A stretch of DNA of 64,000 nt from Hyperoodon ampullatus (lineage: Eukaryota; Chordata; Mammalia; Artiodactyla; Ziphiidae), in NCBI GenBank assembly GCA_949752795.1, contig OX457071.1, positions 30,550,800-30,614,799 on the forward strand, in the 5' to 3' direction. Below, piece by piece: positions 1 through 12,024 of this stretch; the stretch's first letter is position 1; each line of letters opens with the position of its first letter. The notes beneath the pieces are model-generated. The model had not been told where the DNA came from and did no database searches. It saw only the letters and a program-made list of their open reading frames with translations. A program made the translations under genes and the position numbers.

Positions 1-187
1 GGAATATTCAAGTGCTGAATATTTAACTTGATTCGGCCACACAAAAGTTGTAAATGACTGAGTCATCTTGAATTGCTCAGATTATCTTTCTATGACCTTT
101 AAAAGGGGAGCTTTAGAACTGAATTAAGTTCACTTCTAGAAAAATAAATACTATTAGAGTTTTGCTGCCATAGGTTAGTGAGTGTAA
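1..187. other. Unassigned left edge
   Basis: AT-rich single-copy-looking sequence. I recognise no gene, repeat or RNA here. Confidence 0.4.
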
Positions 188-510
188 AACTTTAAATCTG
201 CTATGTTTGGGGGCTTGCCTGAAATTCCAAGGAACATTCATGTAAGGCATACTTGCACCATGAACCTTAGACAAGAACTGGAGCAAGTCAGGACCACGAT
301 GCTGTGACAGAACTGTATGCAGAAAGCCAAAGTTTGGAGCCCCAAACTGTGATATTAACTGTGACTCGGAAACGCCAAAAGAATAAATCTCCTACTCATA
401 GAAGGAAGGCCGATTCTAGGGATACCAGTTCAGGCCATAAATGTGGTGATGGAGGATATTTGAAGAGTTTGACTTTGGAAGAAGAAACAAGCTGTAAGGA
501 GAACTCATAG
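188..510 (+). pseudogene. Possible decayed protein-coding segment, unidentified
   Basis: One frame is open from 188 to a TGA at 305-307 and contains a coiled-coil-like MNLRQELEQVRTTML. Directly after that stop, a second frame (304 to a TAG at 508-510) reads on as a hydrophilic, Lys/Arg/Ser-rich protein containing TVTRKRQKNKSPTHRRKAD. One reading continues the other with a single frame change, as expected for a decayed retrocopy or an old exon cluster. I do not recognise the parent protein. There is no poly(A) tail or target-site duplication to prove retroposition. Two adjacent open stretches of 39 and 68 codons can also occur by chance, so confidence is low. Confidence 0.2.
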
Positions 511-1061
511 CTCGTGATGTAGAAACTCAATAAACTAGGGAGGGGGTCCTTGAGACCTGGAGAGTGGAGACACCATGATATTGCAAGAGCCAAGGATTGA
601 TTAGTCAGGGTCTATCATCCCTTTAACCAGATTGCCTGGACACAGTGGTGGGAGAGTCACTACTCCCAGGAACCAGTGGGTATCCCAGGAGATTTAGACT
701 GGGGGGTCCTATACATGATTTCGTATAACTCTAAGCAAAGACACCTTAGTTATCCCAGCATCATTATAGCACCTTTTGTAGTACAGACTACCTTGGAGGG
801 GAAAGTGAGCAAAGAGAAATTCTTGGGAAAGCAGTGACGATCTTCCAGTGGAAACAAGTGACAACTTCACCCATGATCCACATGTAACTCCATAATTTCA
901 GAGACTCTGGTGCATAGATTATGGGTAAACAAAATTTGAACAGGGACTTAGTTATGATACTCTTAGCAAAATATTTCCCTTCATAGGAATGCAAATACTT
1001 ATTAAGGGGATAAAAGAAAGAAGATAATATTTTTGAAAATTTAATTAATACAATTTATGTT
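511..1061. other. Unassigned intergenic sequence
   Basis: No recognisable gene, RNA or repeat family. The short open frames on the minus strand have no protein-like features. Confidence 0.4.
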
Positions 1062-1316
1062 TGTAGTCATTCTTTTTTTTTGGATGTTTGTATTTTATTT
1101 ACATTTATAGAACTGTTTAAAATACAGAAAAACACAAAGGATTAAACAATAAATACCTATATTCCTATCATCCAGAATTAAAACTTTAAAAAAATTTTTT
1201 AAATTTAATTTTATTTACTTTTTATACAGCAGGCTCTTATTAGTTATCTATTTTATTCATATTAGTGTATATATATCAATCCCAATCTCCCAATTCATCC
1301 CACTGTAGTCATTCTT
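1062..1316 (-). mobile_element. 5'-truncated L1 3' end with probable 3' transduction
   Basis: A 13-bp direct repeat, TGTAGTCATTCTT, bounds the insertion at 1062-1074 and 1304-1316. Read on the minus strand, the insert begins with about 105 bp of L1 3' end (1195-1303), which I recognise from the segment antisense to CAATCCCAATCTCCCAATTC. An internal A-run follows at about 1190-1200, then about 110 bp of non-L1 sequence, then a terminal A tract at 1073-1080. An AATAAA signal (plus-strand TTTATT at 1094-1099) lies just before the terminal A tract. This is the standard architecture of an L1 transcript that read through its own poly(A) signal and carried flanking DNA. The element is dead because it lacks both ORFs. 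Confidence 0.6.
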
Positions 1317-1763
1317 AAGTTCTCAATAGTCTCAAGACTTTATTTACTGAATAAATAGTATTCATTGCTTTAGGAGAGGACCAGATCCAATTTAGAACAA
1401 AAAAGTCACCATTCCATTTGCTGGTAGAAACTTAAAAAAATCCCAAGTAGTCAAGCAAGAGGGTAAATTCAAGAGGGTCAATGATGTCTAGAAACCCAAG
1501 ATGGGGGGCAATAGGTTCAGGGGTGAATCCTAGGAGAGCAATAGCTTAGCTTCGCCAGGTAAAGCCCACACACTGAAAATTTTCTAGATATGTAAATCCA
1601 ACATCAAACCAAATGCTGTTAACTAACAGTGGTTGAATAAGATCTCTGAGTTCTTGGGCCTTTGAAGTCCCTGACCTGAGTGTGGTGTGGAGAAGGCCAT
1701 TGGCAGCTTGCATTGAGAGAACAGGTGGACCAAAGGACACCTCATGTTTGGGACAAGGAAATG
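1317..1763. other. Unassigned intergenic sequence
   Basis: No supported gene or repeat. Confidence 0.4.
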
Positions 1764-1779
1764 AAGAAAGCATGGTTTG

Positions 1780-1900
1780 GGCTTCCCTGGTGGCGCAGTG
1801 GTTGAGAGTCCGCCTGCTGATGCAGGGGACATGGGTTCGTGCCCCTGGGCCCATGAGCCATGGCCACTGAGCCTGCACGTCCGGAGCCAAAAAAAAAAAA
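1780..1900 (+). mobile_element. CHR-family tRNA-derived SINE, internally deleted
   Basis: The tRNA-like head (GGCTTCCCTGGTGGCGCAGT, then an A-box-like and a GGTTCGTGCC B-box-like motif) is followed by a shortened body and an A14 tail. About 35 bp of the body between the B box and GGGCCCATGAGCC is missing. The body also stops after CCGGAGCC instead of running to the usual CGTACCGC end. A perfect 16-bp target-site duplication, AAGAAAGCATGGTTTG, lies at 1764-1779 and 1901-1916, so both deletions probably existed in the inserted RNA or arose without disturbing the ends. Confidence 0.93.
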
Positions 1901-1916
1901 AAGAAAGCATGGTTTG

Positions 1917-3789
1917 ACAACTGGGGGCCACTGGAGGGATATGGATCAACAGTGGATATACAGATACTTAAGTCCAGGCAGGAGCAGCTATAGCTTGCTG
2001 GACCAAACAAGCACAGAGGATAACACCTGGATCAGATGACTCATCCCTAGGCCAGGACAACATCTTTACCAGTGTCTCCCTCGACCTCTTTCTGACCCAG
2101 GTCTTAGTTCACCTTCTGTCTTGAAACAGAATGAGGGAGAATCACGGGTTGACTGATTTGAAGCTTTAAATTGACCACATTGAATTCAGGAGATTACTGA
2201 GTAAATTTGAATTGGCAATATGAAAATTTCCACCATCAGAGAGACCAGGAATTCTCAAGTTTAAGTAGGTTCAGTTATGGAGGAAAGAAAATCATTTTCA
2301 TATTTAACACCCAGATTTTGTGACTATGTGAAAGTTAAGCCCAATGTATGTGTTAAGAGTGACAGGTATATAGCAAACATTTAATAAATGATAGCTGCTA
2401 ATAGTTATATTATTACATCTTTCCATTGTTATCTGAAATTTATGCTTTGGTGCTATCAACTTCTAGGTCTTAAGAGACCTCCATAAAAGCAAACATCTTT
2501 AAAATGTCCTGTTAGTTTATCAGGCAGCACAAAAGTACTGGCAAATAAAATCTTTGGTTCTTAGGGTAGAAATACAATTATGGGAACGGGGTGGAGTAAA
2601 AGGCAGAAGGTAAAGACGAACGTCTGAGAGGGGAGCATTCTAGAAATTTTGCCTGGATAGGAAAACAAGCTTATCTGGCCCCCAAGTCACACATGAATTA
2701 TTTGTACCAGGATGACATTTAAATAATTAATAATGGGAAACTTAGCTTAATATTCTTGCCAACCAGCTGTATTGAGAAATCAAAATTTTTTAAATGGCTT
2801 GCTAAATCTGGGATCAGAGTAAATGTGTTGGGTGGTCTTGCAGGCTATTTTCAACACATTGTAGGAGCCCAGTGGCCTGCTTTTCTCTCCATTAAAGGAC
2901 TGTACCACGGCATCTATTTATATTCCAAAGTCAAGCCACCCACTTTCTTGGAAAATGCTGCCAAAAATGAAATACTGCCGTTATGAATTGCCTCTTCGTA
3001 TACTTTAAGAGTGCCACCGCTTTTCACTTTGTATTTGTTCACCTCATCTTTTTCTTTTCAACATGTATTTTTAAAACACTGCAAATTAATTACAGATTTT
3101 AAAATTCCTAATATTTTTGGTTGGTTACATTGATCGGCAGATATAAAGAGCTATCTTTATTCTTCATGTTGTAACTCCAAGTCACACTGGTGGTAGGTTC
3201 CTTCTGTCAAGTCAAGTTCCTGAATCATGTATTTATAAGTTTCAATCATTTCCTGATCAGAATTTCTTACTGTTCCTTTGACTTGCTCCTAGGTTTAGGG
3301 ATTCTCCTTAGTTTGGAGTTTGTATAGTTTTGCCTATTGACTATAAATGCCTAATCACATTTTATCTAGTTAGAATTCCAACTTTAAACGTAAATTATGA
3401 TATGAAAATGCCCCCAAAATGCCATTTTTTTCCTGCTCTCAAGACATTTTTCAGAACTATTGATCTTCAGTCTTCTCTCAGACCCTAAAGCCAATTCTCT
3501 ACCCACACTTGTAATCTCCTAAACAAGTTTATATTCATGGAACTGACTGTGAAAAAAAAAAAAAAAAACACCTCACCACCTGTTATAAATCCTAAAATTA
3601 GTTGTCAGGGATGGAGCACTACTATTTTCTTATGTTACAACTGATTAATAATGATAACAGAAATTTTGTCTTTTAATTCATGGAAACAAATTTCTCTTAT
3701 TTAAAATACTAATGCTCCGTGTATGAGTGTTCACGGAGGGTGATATTTGGGTGGGAAGAATTCCTTCAACATGTATTAGAGAGGTATTC
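1917..3789. other. Mostly unassigned; one MIR-like end
   Basis: About 2345-2430 resembles the end of a minus-strand MIR (AACATTTAATAAATGATAGC). A homopolymer A run lies at 3552-3568. The stretch 2820-2960 looks like unique sequence of ordinary complexity, with an open frame of 76 codons at 2756-2986 that resembles no protein known to me. Nothing else is recognised. Confidence 0.35.
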
Positions 3790-6000
3790 GTTAGTTCATT
3801 CAATAATGAATTCAGTAGATATTTATTAAGTGCCAACTATGTTCCAGGCACTCTTCTAGGTAATGTGAATACATTAGTGAACAAAATAGACACAGATATC
3901 TGTCCTTCCTGAGGTTACAACCTAGTGGGGAGGAGAGGAAAAAGTAAAAAATAAATGAATTAATGTTTACCACTGATGTTGATATATGGAGAGAAATAAA
4001 GCAGGGAAGGGAGGTGGGACAGGGTGGGGAAGAAGTGCTGTTTTTCAAAAGGTGGTCTAGGAAGGCCTCCGTGACTGGGTGAGCAGACACCAGAGGTGAG
4101 AATGCTTACCAGGCACGGATCTCAGGGCAGAGCATACCAGGCAGAGGGGGTAGCAAGTTCATGGTCCTGGGGCAGGGAGGCCTGGTGTGTTCAGGAACAA
4201 CCAGGAGGCCAGAGTGGGCGGAAAAGTGTGAAGGAGAAAAGTGGGAGATGGGTTTTGGAGAGACAGCAGGGAGCCCCGACATAACCACTTTGGAAGCCTG
4301 TGTGAAGACTTTGCTTATAAAGAGTGAAAGGGGACACCACTGTGAGGGCATTGAGCCAAGGAGTGATAAGATCTGACTTATGTTTTAAGAGGCTCCCTCT
4401 GGATAGTGTCCTGAGAAGTGTCCGTAAGGAGGGGAGGATGGAAGCAGAAAGTCCATTTAAGAGGCTTATGCAATGGGCTTCCCTGGTGGTGCAGTGGTTG
4501 AGAGTCCACCTGCCGATGCAGGGGACACGGGTTCGTGCCCAGGTCCACAAAAATCCCACATGCCGCGGAGCAGCTGGGCCCGTGAGCCATGGCCACTGAG
4601 CCTGCGCGTCCGGAGCCTGTGCTCTGCAACGGGAGAGGCCACAGCAGTGAGAGGCCCGCGTATCGCAAAAAGAAGAAAAAAAAGAGGCTTCCGCAATAAC
4701 CTGGGTGAAAGGTGAAGGATAGTAACAAAGAGGTGGTGGGATAGAACTTGAAAGAAGAATCAGTAGGACTTGCTGGCTGATCATACATGAACCCTAAGAG
4801 AATGAGTCAAGAATGTTATTAAGTTTTTTACCCTAACAACTGGGGAACAGAAGTAATTGCTATCTACTGGGATGAAGAAGATGACTCGGAATGGTTAGGG
4901 TGGGGACAGGTAAGATCTGGAATTCAGTTTTAGATAAGTTAATTTTAGGTATCCATCATACACATGAGTGTAGCTATAGAATAGAGAGTAGACTATATAA
5001 ATCTGGAGTGAAGTGCACCCTGAGATATACATTCGAGAATGATCAGCATAGAGATGCCATTTAAAGCCATCAGGACTGGATGAGATCACCAAGGGAGTGG
5101 GCAGAGACAGTTGAGAGACCAAACAGTGAAATGTGGGCACTCCAACACGAGGAAACTCAGGAAAACAAAAAAAGAATGAGATCATGTGGTGTTCTGGGAA
5201 GCAAGGGAGGAAAATGCTTCAAGGAGGAGAGGGTGTTTTACTCTCTCTTTCACTTTTGGTTAGTGTTTGTGTTAAACTTCATCTTCTTGACCTCTCTGTG
5301 CCACGTGCTGCTGATAGGTCAAGATGATGCAGGCTGAGGATTTACTACCAGATTGAAACACCAGGTTTAATTTTTGTTGACCTTAAATGCAGCTTTGGTA
5401 GAGCCGTGGGGATCAAAGCCTTGATGGAATTGTTTTCAAGAGAGGGTGGGAGAAGAGAGATTGAGTACCGAAAAAAATAGAGTACTTCTCCACGGGCTTT
5501 TGTTCTAACAAAGAATAGAGAAAGGGGGTAGGAGCTGGAGGGGACTGCGGTGGTCAGGAGAATGGTTTTAAAATTCATTTCGAAGACTTCGTAAATCACA
5601 GGACATTGTATGCTAAAGAAATTGATTCATCGGAGAAGGAAAAACTGGTGATGCAGATGTGAGGAAACAATTAGGGAGCAATATACATGAGTGGGTGAGA
5701 AGAGAAGGAATTTCATGCTAAAGGGGAAGGAACTGGCTTTAGACATGAGCACCATGGTTTATCCATGGTACCAGGAGGGGAGGTGGAGCTGCAGGAAGAT
5801 GGGTAGCTGGAGTGTGTAAGCCTGTATGTGGAAAATTCATTCCTGAGGGCTTCTGTTTTCTCAGGGAAGTAAGAAGCAAGACCAGCAGTGGAGAGTGAGG
5901 ATGGAAGGAGAGTATTGAAAGAGGTGAGACAGGAAGTGTAAACAGTCAACGGGCCAGGAAATGTCCTAGGATTGGTGAGCAGGACTTACACCCCAGAGGA
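3790..6000 (+). repeat. Long ancient mammal-wide repeat (L2-like), interrupted by a SINE
   Basis: The stretch begins with the familiar interspersed-repeat phrase TATTTATTAAGTGCCAACTA, followed by a form of 'ccaggcactcttctaggtaatg'. It continues through other segments I associate with one old dispersed repeat: ATCTGACTTATGTTTTAAGA at 4371, GAGGCTTCCGCAATAACCTG at 4684, and AGTGTGGGCACTCCAACAC-like text near 5130. Divergence is high. I am confident that it is an ancient repeat but less sure of the family name (L2-type is my best guess). The CHR SINE at 4475-4681 sits inside it. Confidence 0.55.
4475..4681 (+). mobile_element. CHR-family tRNA-derived SINE, full length
   Basis: Complete structure: tRNA-like head with GGTGCAGTGG and GGTTCGTGCC, body through GCCATGGCCACTGAGCC and CCGGAGCCTGTGCTC, end at CGTATCGC, and an A-rich tail broken by G. 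The duplication AAGAGGCTTATGCAAT (4459-4474) matches AAGAGGCTTCCGCAAT (4682-4697) with two differences. The insertion site is inside an older repeat, which dates the SINE as younger. Confidence 0.95.
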
Positions 6001-6639
6001 GCATTTTGGAACTCAGGTTGCTTGGGGAAATATTCCCGGAGTATTAAAAACATGTTTGAAAACCAGGTGATTAAATATTTTGGAGAGCTACTATATGCTC
6101 TGTCAGCCCTGTCTTCCAAAGTCACAATGTCAGTTACAAGGTGAATAGCAACTACAGCATCCTCTTCAAAGAAAGATGTTTAACACTGTATCATTAAAAT
6201 TTTCCCAAATGTTTGACAGCACAGAACTCTTTGTGTCCCATTGCCTATTAGCATCCTTCAGAACAGTGTTCCATGGACTCCAGTTTGGAAAAATCACTGC
6301 CATAACTACAGCATCACCAAAGGTGTTCATTAATTCCCCGAGAGAGGCTCTTGCAGTCACTGCTATGCCACCTATAAGGGGCAACATCTGAACCAGGTGC
6401 AAAACTTAAGAGACTCCAGGTAAACAATTAGGGGAGAGCTCATTAACATTTTCTGAAGTTCCTCACTCATGAACCCTAATGGGGTATAGAAAGCCTTCAA
6501 GGACAATTCAGTCTAACGGGAAGAACAATGTGCTGGGATCCAGGAACTCAAAGCTGAAGTGCACAGACTGGGCGATTTCGGCAAGTATCCAGCACTCAAG
6601 TATCTAAATGTTGACTAGCAAGTTTCCTCCACCAGTTGT
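6001..6639. other. Unassigned, probably old repeat remnants
   Basis: The segment 6180-6410 has the texture of an old DNA-transposon or MIR remnant ('gttccatggactccagtttgg'), but I cannot assign a family. No gene is supported. Confidence 0.3.
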
Positions 6640-6930
6640 GAGTACAGGAGACACAGTGATTAAGAAGACTCATCTGCCATCCGTCAAACCAGGGACAAAT
6701 CTTATTTCCATCTCCTACTAGCTGTGTCACCTTGGAAACAAGTTAATATACATGGATCTCAGTTTTCTTTTTTGCAAAACAGAGAAGACGGTATCACCTA
6801 CCTCACTGGCTATTATGAGCATTAAATGAGAAAAAAACACCTCACTTAGCACATTGAACTTTTACCTGTCTATTGTAACAAGCAATAACTGATAGGAAGC
6901 ACCTGTCTAAATTAAAAGTCTTGTGAAATT
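6640..6930 (-). repeat. MIR SINE remnant
   Basis: The order of phrases matches a reverse-complemented MIR: 'agctgtgtcaccttggaaac', then 'tctcagttttctttttt', 'cctacctcactggc', 'gagcattaaatgag' and 'cacttagcac'. It is strongly diverged. Confidence 0.65.
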
Positions 6931-7189
6931 GTAAAGCAGCGTTAGTTCTGTATTAACAGTGTGGCAAAGGAAATTAAATTAAGAATGTTTTTAAAAGAAA
7001 ACATATAAGTGGCTGATTTGGTTCTGAAAAGTATGAAGTCAACGCACTGCTCCTTCCTAATCTGTTTTCTCTTCAATATTTTGACAAAAGTCTACATCAG
7101 AGGTTTATTGAACTTGTACTGCATTGTTGCAGAAAGGAATGGCTTTTCTGTTGGGGATAATAATACTAATAAAATAATATTATTTTAGA

Positions 7190-7340
7190 TTTGTGGCCTA
7201 GCATTTCCTTTACAAGCAGGTATTGTTCCTAATGGGAAAATAAAGATTACGAAGGGTTAACTGACTTAGTGAAGGTCAACAAAATGTCACAGTCGGTCCA
7301 CTCATAGAGCAGCAGGAAAGTCTGTATTTCTGACATATTT
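7190..7340 (+). repeat. MIR SINE remnant
   Basis: Plus-strand MIR core-like order: 'gcatttcctttacaagcagg', 'ttaactgacttagtgaaggtc' and 'cacagtcggtcc'. It is diverged and partial. Confidence 0.45.
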
Positions 7341-9394
7341 ATAACTCTATGGTTAAGATGTTTGTTTAATGTTCTCTTTTATTCAAAGGTCTCTGACCAT
7401 TTAAACCTTCCCCCCCTTTAACTTAGATGTGCTTTGTTAGTTATTAGCGTCCTTTAAGTACCTGCTTCATGCTCACTTTAAGATCTGGACCTACCAATTT
7501 TCAAAGACTTCTACTTTGACAAAATTCCAAGCTAATTACAGCAATTTTTAACAACATGTTCTGGTGAAAAATAAAACCTTCCTTTAGATTTGAAATTTCA
7601 AAGAATTAAGTTTGCTTGCTTCTTGTAAGAAGATAATTCTTAGACTTTGTGATACTAAGACTAAAAAATATACTATATTTTGCATATAGGTTTAAAATGT
7701 ATTTGAGTATGTTTGCTTTAACCATGGAACGTGATCCAAGACCAGGCTCGGAAGTAGGAGCTAAAAACCTGAAATCTAGGTTTTATTGTCAAATCCATGG
7801 AGGATTGCATATCTCCTTTCTAACTGATACTTCTAGATAAAATGGCAAAATATTTCATTGCTGCTTGATTACATGTTACTAAATAAAAGTGGTATTTATA
7901 AGTATCGTTGGGGTGAAATTATATAAATATTTTTATTAGCACATGATTGTAAGAGATACAGATCCCAAATTTAGATGTGCATGAATGACACAAGTCAATA
8001 CACACACACAAAAAGAGATAGAATTACGAATGGTGTGTGTCTAGATTTTCGCAGCCGACCCAGCCATATGTTTCTTGTCTAGGTGGCTGCCCAGGGAACT
8101 CAAGCATGTGGATAACAGTTCTAGTGGGCAAGAAGCCATATAAACAATGAACATAACTCAAAATGAAACAAAGAAGCATGCTAATAGCAAATTGTAACAT
8201 TGTAGAATACTACTCAACCAAACTTTTTTGATGAGTGATAAACGGATAAATGATATAGAATCATCCCAATGAAAAAATAATTGTTTGATGGAAGAACCAC
8301 ATAGCATTTTGCACTGTAAGATGTGACAGTCCCATTCTCTCTCTGATTTTTGTCTACACTTGCCTTCATTGTAACCTCCCCAGAGCCAGCCAGGACAAAC
8401 ACAATGCCTGATACCCATTGGTTAAATTCTATGAAACATTTTGTTTATTTTGTCACTGTAATAGGAAAGATCTGCTTCCAGCTTCAAAGAAATAAATAAT
8501 GGAATTTAAATTCTTTTTCCTTTTATGTAACAAATAGAATGTATACTTTCTGTTAGTTTGTGGGTGGGGTGGGTAGTGTAATAAAGTTATAGAATTTCTT
8601 TCACATGGGAACGTTTTGCTACATTAAGAGTAAGCCTTATGTTTTACCTGATGCTTTTTCTGAGAAAATAGTCACCCTGCTTAATTCAATGAGAAAAATA
8701 CTTAATAATTGATGAGGATTTGTGGAGTTGAAAGTTGTAAACAAGACAGTATTTCAATACAAGAGCTCTAAAATAACTAAACAGACTTCCTTTGTTGAAT
8801 TTATTTACCCTTTCTATAGCACCTAGCATCTTAATACTTAGGCATAAAAGTACCAGGCATAATGTGAGAATGAAAATATTATGATTCTGTCTAATTTTTC
8901 TCTCTCAGTGAGTTAAAATACAGTGTTCAACCATACATTTATTCCCTTGTTACACTGCTTAGTTCCTGAGACTAAGGAATTCCTTATATACTACAAATAT
9001 GCAGTGATTGATGTGAAAGAGAGATGAAGGCATGACATTGTCTATCAATTCAAAAATCAGTCAGTAGTTTAACTACAAATAGTGTACAAATATGCAGGTA
9101 TAGTAGCAGTAGCTAATGGCCATGTATTCAATTTTTTCTGTCCTGGTTTCATTCTCATTTTCGAAGAAACTCTCTCTCATGATCTTGTGATAACCAGTTA
9201 AGTTCCTGAGACCAATATTTATCTGCTGGGTCTGTTGAGAGGTTATCGAGCTCTTTCATGTCAACAAGATATATGGAAAGGATTTATATCATAACAATTA
9301 ATGACAAATTATACAACAAACTTCTAATAGTTTTAAAGACAAAGTGATACTAAAGCATCAGATGCCTCAGAGTTCTCATCTATGCAATGGGAAT
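7341..9394. other. Unassigned AT-rich intergenic sequence
   Basis: No recognisable gene, RNA or young repeat. Short open frames at 7649-7840 and 8158-8418 look random, with no domain, signal peptide or consistent codon pattern. Confidence 0.4.
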
Positions 9395-9800
9395 TGTGTT
9401 AATACCCAAATGTTTGCTGAGTGCCTACTACATTCCAGGCACTTTTCTAACCCAATGGGCTGCAACAGTGAACATGTGAGAAAAATCCTCTGCTCTTATG
9501 GAATTCCTACTCTAGTGGTGGGGCAGATAGACAGTAAGCAACAAAAATAAAGCAAAATATGTAGTGTGTTAGATGGTGATAAGTGCTGTATAGAGAAAGA
9601 TAAAAGGAGAGGAGGATCAGAGTGCTCGTGGGGCTTGCAACTTAGTTGCAATAGTTGGTGATGCTTGCCCTGAGGAGGTAAAAACAGTAGTAGAGGTTCA
9701 TAGAATTCTTGGTAAGATTGAATGAATTATACGCAAAATGCATTGAGCAGTGTATGGCACATAGCAGAGGGTGAATAAACGTCAGGTTGAAAAAGAGGGT
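9395..9800 (+). repeat. Second copy of the L2-like ancient repeat
   Basis: The sequence starts with 'gctgagtgcctactacattccaggcac' and continues with a form of 'cagtgaacatgtgag', 'ggaattcctactctagtggt' and 'gataagtgctgtatagag'. This is the same phrase order as the start of the repeat at 3790. The right end (about 9720-9790) resembles a common MIR/L2 terminus with 'cacatagcagagggtg'. Confidence 0.5.
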
Positions 9801-10009
9801 GTGATGCTTAGGGTTATTTTGAGGAAGGTTTTTGTTTGTTCTGCAGACTTTCCTTTATGGGCCATGGCCATTTTTATCTGGAGTTAAGAATGGAATTGTA
9901 TTTGACTTTTGCATAAAACGTTCATAAAGCTAATTTGTAAACTGGATAAAAATAAAGAACTGGAAGACCTAGGTCTTCATGGATCAGTTATCCACAGTTT
10001 GACCCTGTC

Positions 10010-10121
10010 TTAAAAAGAGAGAAAGAAGGAGGAAGGAGTGGGGGCATGGAGAGGGAGAAAGGGAAGGGGAGAGGGAGGAGAAGGAAAGAAGGAAGGGAGA
10101 AAGGAGAGGAGGAAAGAAAAG
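10010..10121. repeat. Polypurine tract (GA-rich)
   Basis: The plus strand is almost entirely purine for about 110 bases, with only a few pyrimidine interruptions. Such tracts are low-complexity and can adopt intramolecular triplex structures. I see no gene association. Confidence 0.8.
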
Positions 10122-10229
10122 TTCTTTAAGAGTCCATCTTAAGAATAAAAAGTTTTAAGGCATACAGTTTAAATTACTTTAACTTTATATGTGACTAACT
10201 TGAAAAACGGCTCATTTAAAACAAATCTA

Positions 10230-10450
10230 GGGCTTCCCTGGTGGCGCAGTGGTTGAGAGTCCGCTTGCCGATGCAGGGAACACGGGTTCGTGCCCCAGTC
10301 CGGGAAGATCCCACGTGCCGCGGAACGGCTGGGCCCGTGAGCCATGGCCACTGAGCCGGCGCGTCCGGAGCCTGTGCTCCGCAACGGGAGAGGCCACAAC
10401 AGTGAGAGACCCGCGTACCGCAAAAAAAACAAAACAACAACAACAACAAA
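10230..10450 (+). mobile_element. CHR-family tRNA-derived SINE, full length
   Basis: Full-length, low-divergence copy ending at CGTACCGC, with an A-rich tail that has grown a CAA microsatellite at 10430-10447. Target-site copies AAAACAAATCTA (10218-10229) and AAAACAGATCTA (10451-10462) differ at one base. Confidence 0.95.
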
Positions 10451-10659
10451 AAAACAGATCTAAATCCAAATCTAGGAAAGTACCAATCTTTAGTAATTGG
10501 GTTCGAACATTTTATTGAACTATATAAAATCTATAGAAATATCATATATTCCTTAAGATTATTTTTCTTGACAAACAACTTTATTATTCTAGAAGGTGAC
10601 TATATTTAGGTGTATTTTAATAGTAAACAAGCAATGAGTTATTTGTATTAAAGAAGTTA

Positions 10660-10990
10660 ACAGTTCTAGCTAATAGGAAAGAAAAATAAATACTCATAGG
10701 GCACCCACAATGTGCTAGGCAATTTGGAAGTTACTTTCATTTTTCCATGAAAAAGTTTTGAGGACTTACATGTAGGGTGCTGAGTGAGGCATTGGTGAGA
10801 TAACTAAGAAGTGGTCCCACACAATTCTTGCCAAGTTTCAGAGAGCTTACAGTCTTGAAGGAGAAGGTATATAAGACCTCATTTGTTCTCCACATCTTTG
10901 TAAAGAAGATGCCATCCCAGTGTACAGGGAGGAAAACTGAAATCAAGAAAAATTAAGCAAGCTGTCAATGGTCACTCAATCAAGTGATGA
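10660..10990 (+). repeat. MIR-like remnant
   Basis: 'catagggcacccacaatgtgctaggc' at the left, and 'gggaggaaaactgaaatcaag' then 'aattaagcaagctgtcaatggtcac' at the right, follow the plus-strand MIR order. The middle is not clearly MIR. Confidence 0.5.
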
Positions 10991-10999
10991 AAACCCATA

Positions 11000-12008
11000 A
11001 TCAGTTCAGGACTTTTTGGTTAACAGGTACAAGCTCTTTCGCTGCTGATTCACTAGTATTTGAGTATGAAATATGAATGCAGTTTATATTTACCTTTCCG
11101 ATTGTGACTTGCTTATCCAACTTTTAAAAATTAATGTTCATTTCTCAAAGACATGTAAATCGATAGACTAGAAAGATGAGCCACAACCAGTCTATGTGAC
11201 TGGGTGAAGCTAAACTGGGATTCACGTTTGCCTTAGGTAAATCACACATGGATTAATCTTAAATTGGCTACATTATGGTTTGTGTACTTTAATGATTTTT
11301 TAAAAATCACACTGTGGGGAAAAGTATATGTTAAGAAATATCACAAAGTCTTTTTTTTTTTTTTGTCCTTTATGAAACGGTGTCCTTACAATGACTGTGT
11401 CAATAACTTGTCAGCCTACGATATGTTTTTCCTTTTTTAGCTGTCATCCAGCAAGTATTCAATAGAGAGTCTCAGTAATATAATGGTTGGCAATTTAAAA
11501 CATTATGCGAAATTATATAGCAAAAAGGTAGAGACTGTCAGTTGGCTGTCCCAAATTCCATCTAAGATGTTCTCTGTGTCCACTTTCCTGTGATGGCTCT
11601 CTGGGAAGCCATGTGACCCAATGTTGGCCAATGAGATATAAGCAGATGATATGGGTGAGGCTTTGGGAAAAATTTCTAAAAGGAATAGATCTGACCTTTA
11701 TCTTTAGCCTTTCTCCCTCTTCCTACTGTGGAGGGAAAAAAGAGTAACACTTTCAGAAGGCAAGCAGGAAAAGAAAATGGACTTGGAGGCCCTTGGACCC
11801 AGAGAGCAGCTTCACAGCCTTGAGCTCTGGCTGTGTACCTTTGGACTTCTTGCTTCATTGCAAGGGCATTGGGTGGGGTGGGTGGGCAGGGGGAAGGGTA
11901 CGTATCCTAAGCAGACATTAGTTGGGTTTTCTGTTGTTTGCAGATGAAAGCAAAGCACTACTGATCAGTACAGTGATGTTTCTCCCTCGGTTTCCTCTTC
12001 CTTCCCTT
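11000..12008. other. Mostly unassigned; old repeat at 11575-11860
   Basis: The segment 11575-11860 ('ccatgtgacccaatgttggcc', 'aatgagatataagcag') is a phrase I associate with an old dispersed mammalian repeat of uncertain family. The rest shows no gene or repeat I can name. Confidence 0.35.
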
Positions 12009-12024
12009 TCTCTCCCCCTATTTT

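Noticed and set aside
1780..1860. tRNA-like sequence with A-box and B-box motifs
   Set aside because: It is the tRNA-derived head of a CHR SINE with a poly(A) tail and target-site duplications, not a functional tRNA gene. The same holds for all other copies.
4191..4784. 197-codon minus-strand open frame
   Set aside because: It is the translation of the CHR SINE and the L2-like repeat in antisense. The same peptide phrases recur in every CHR copy in the window.
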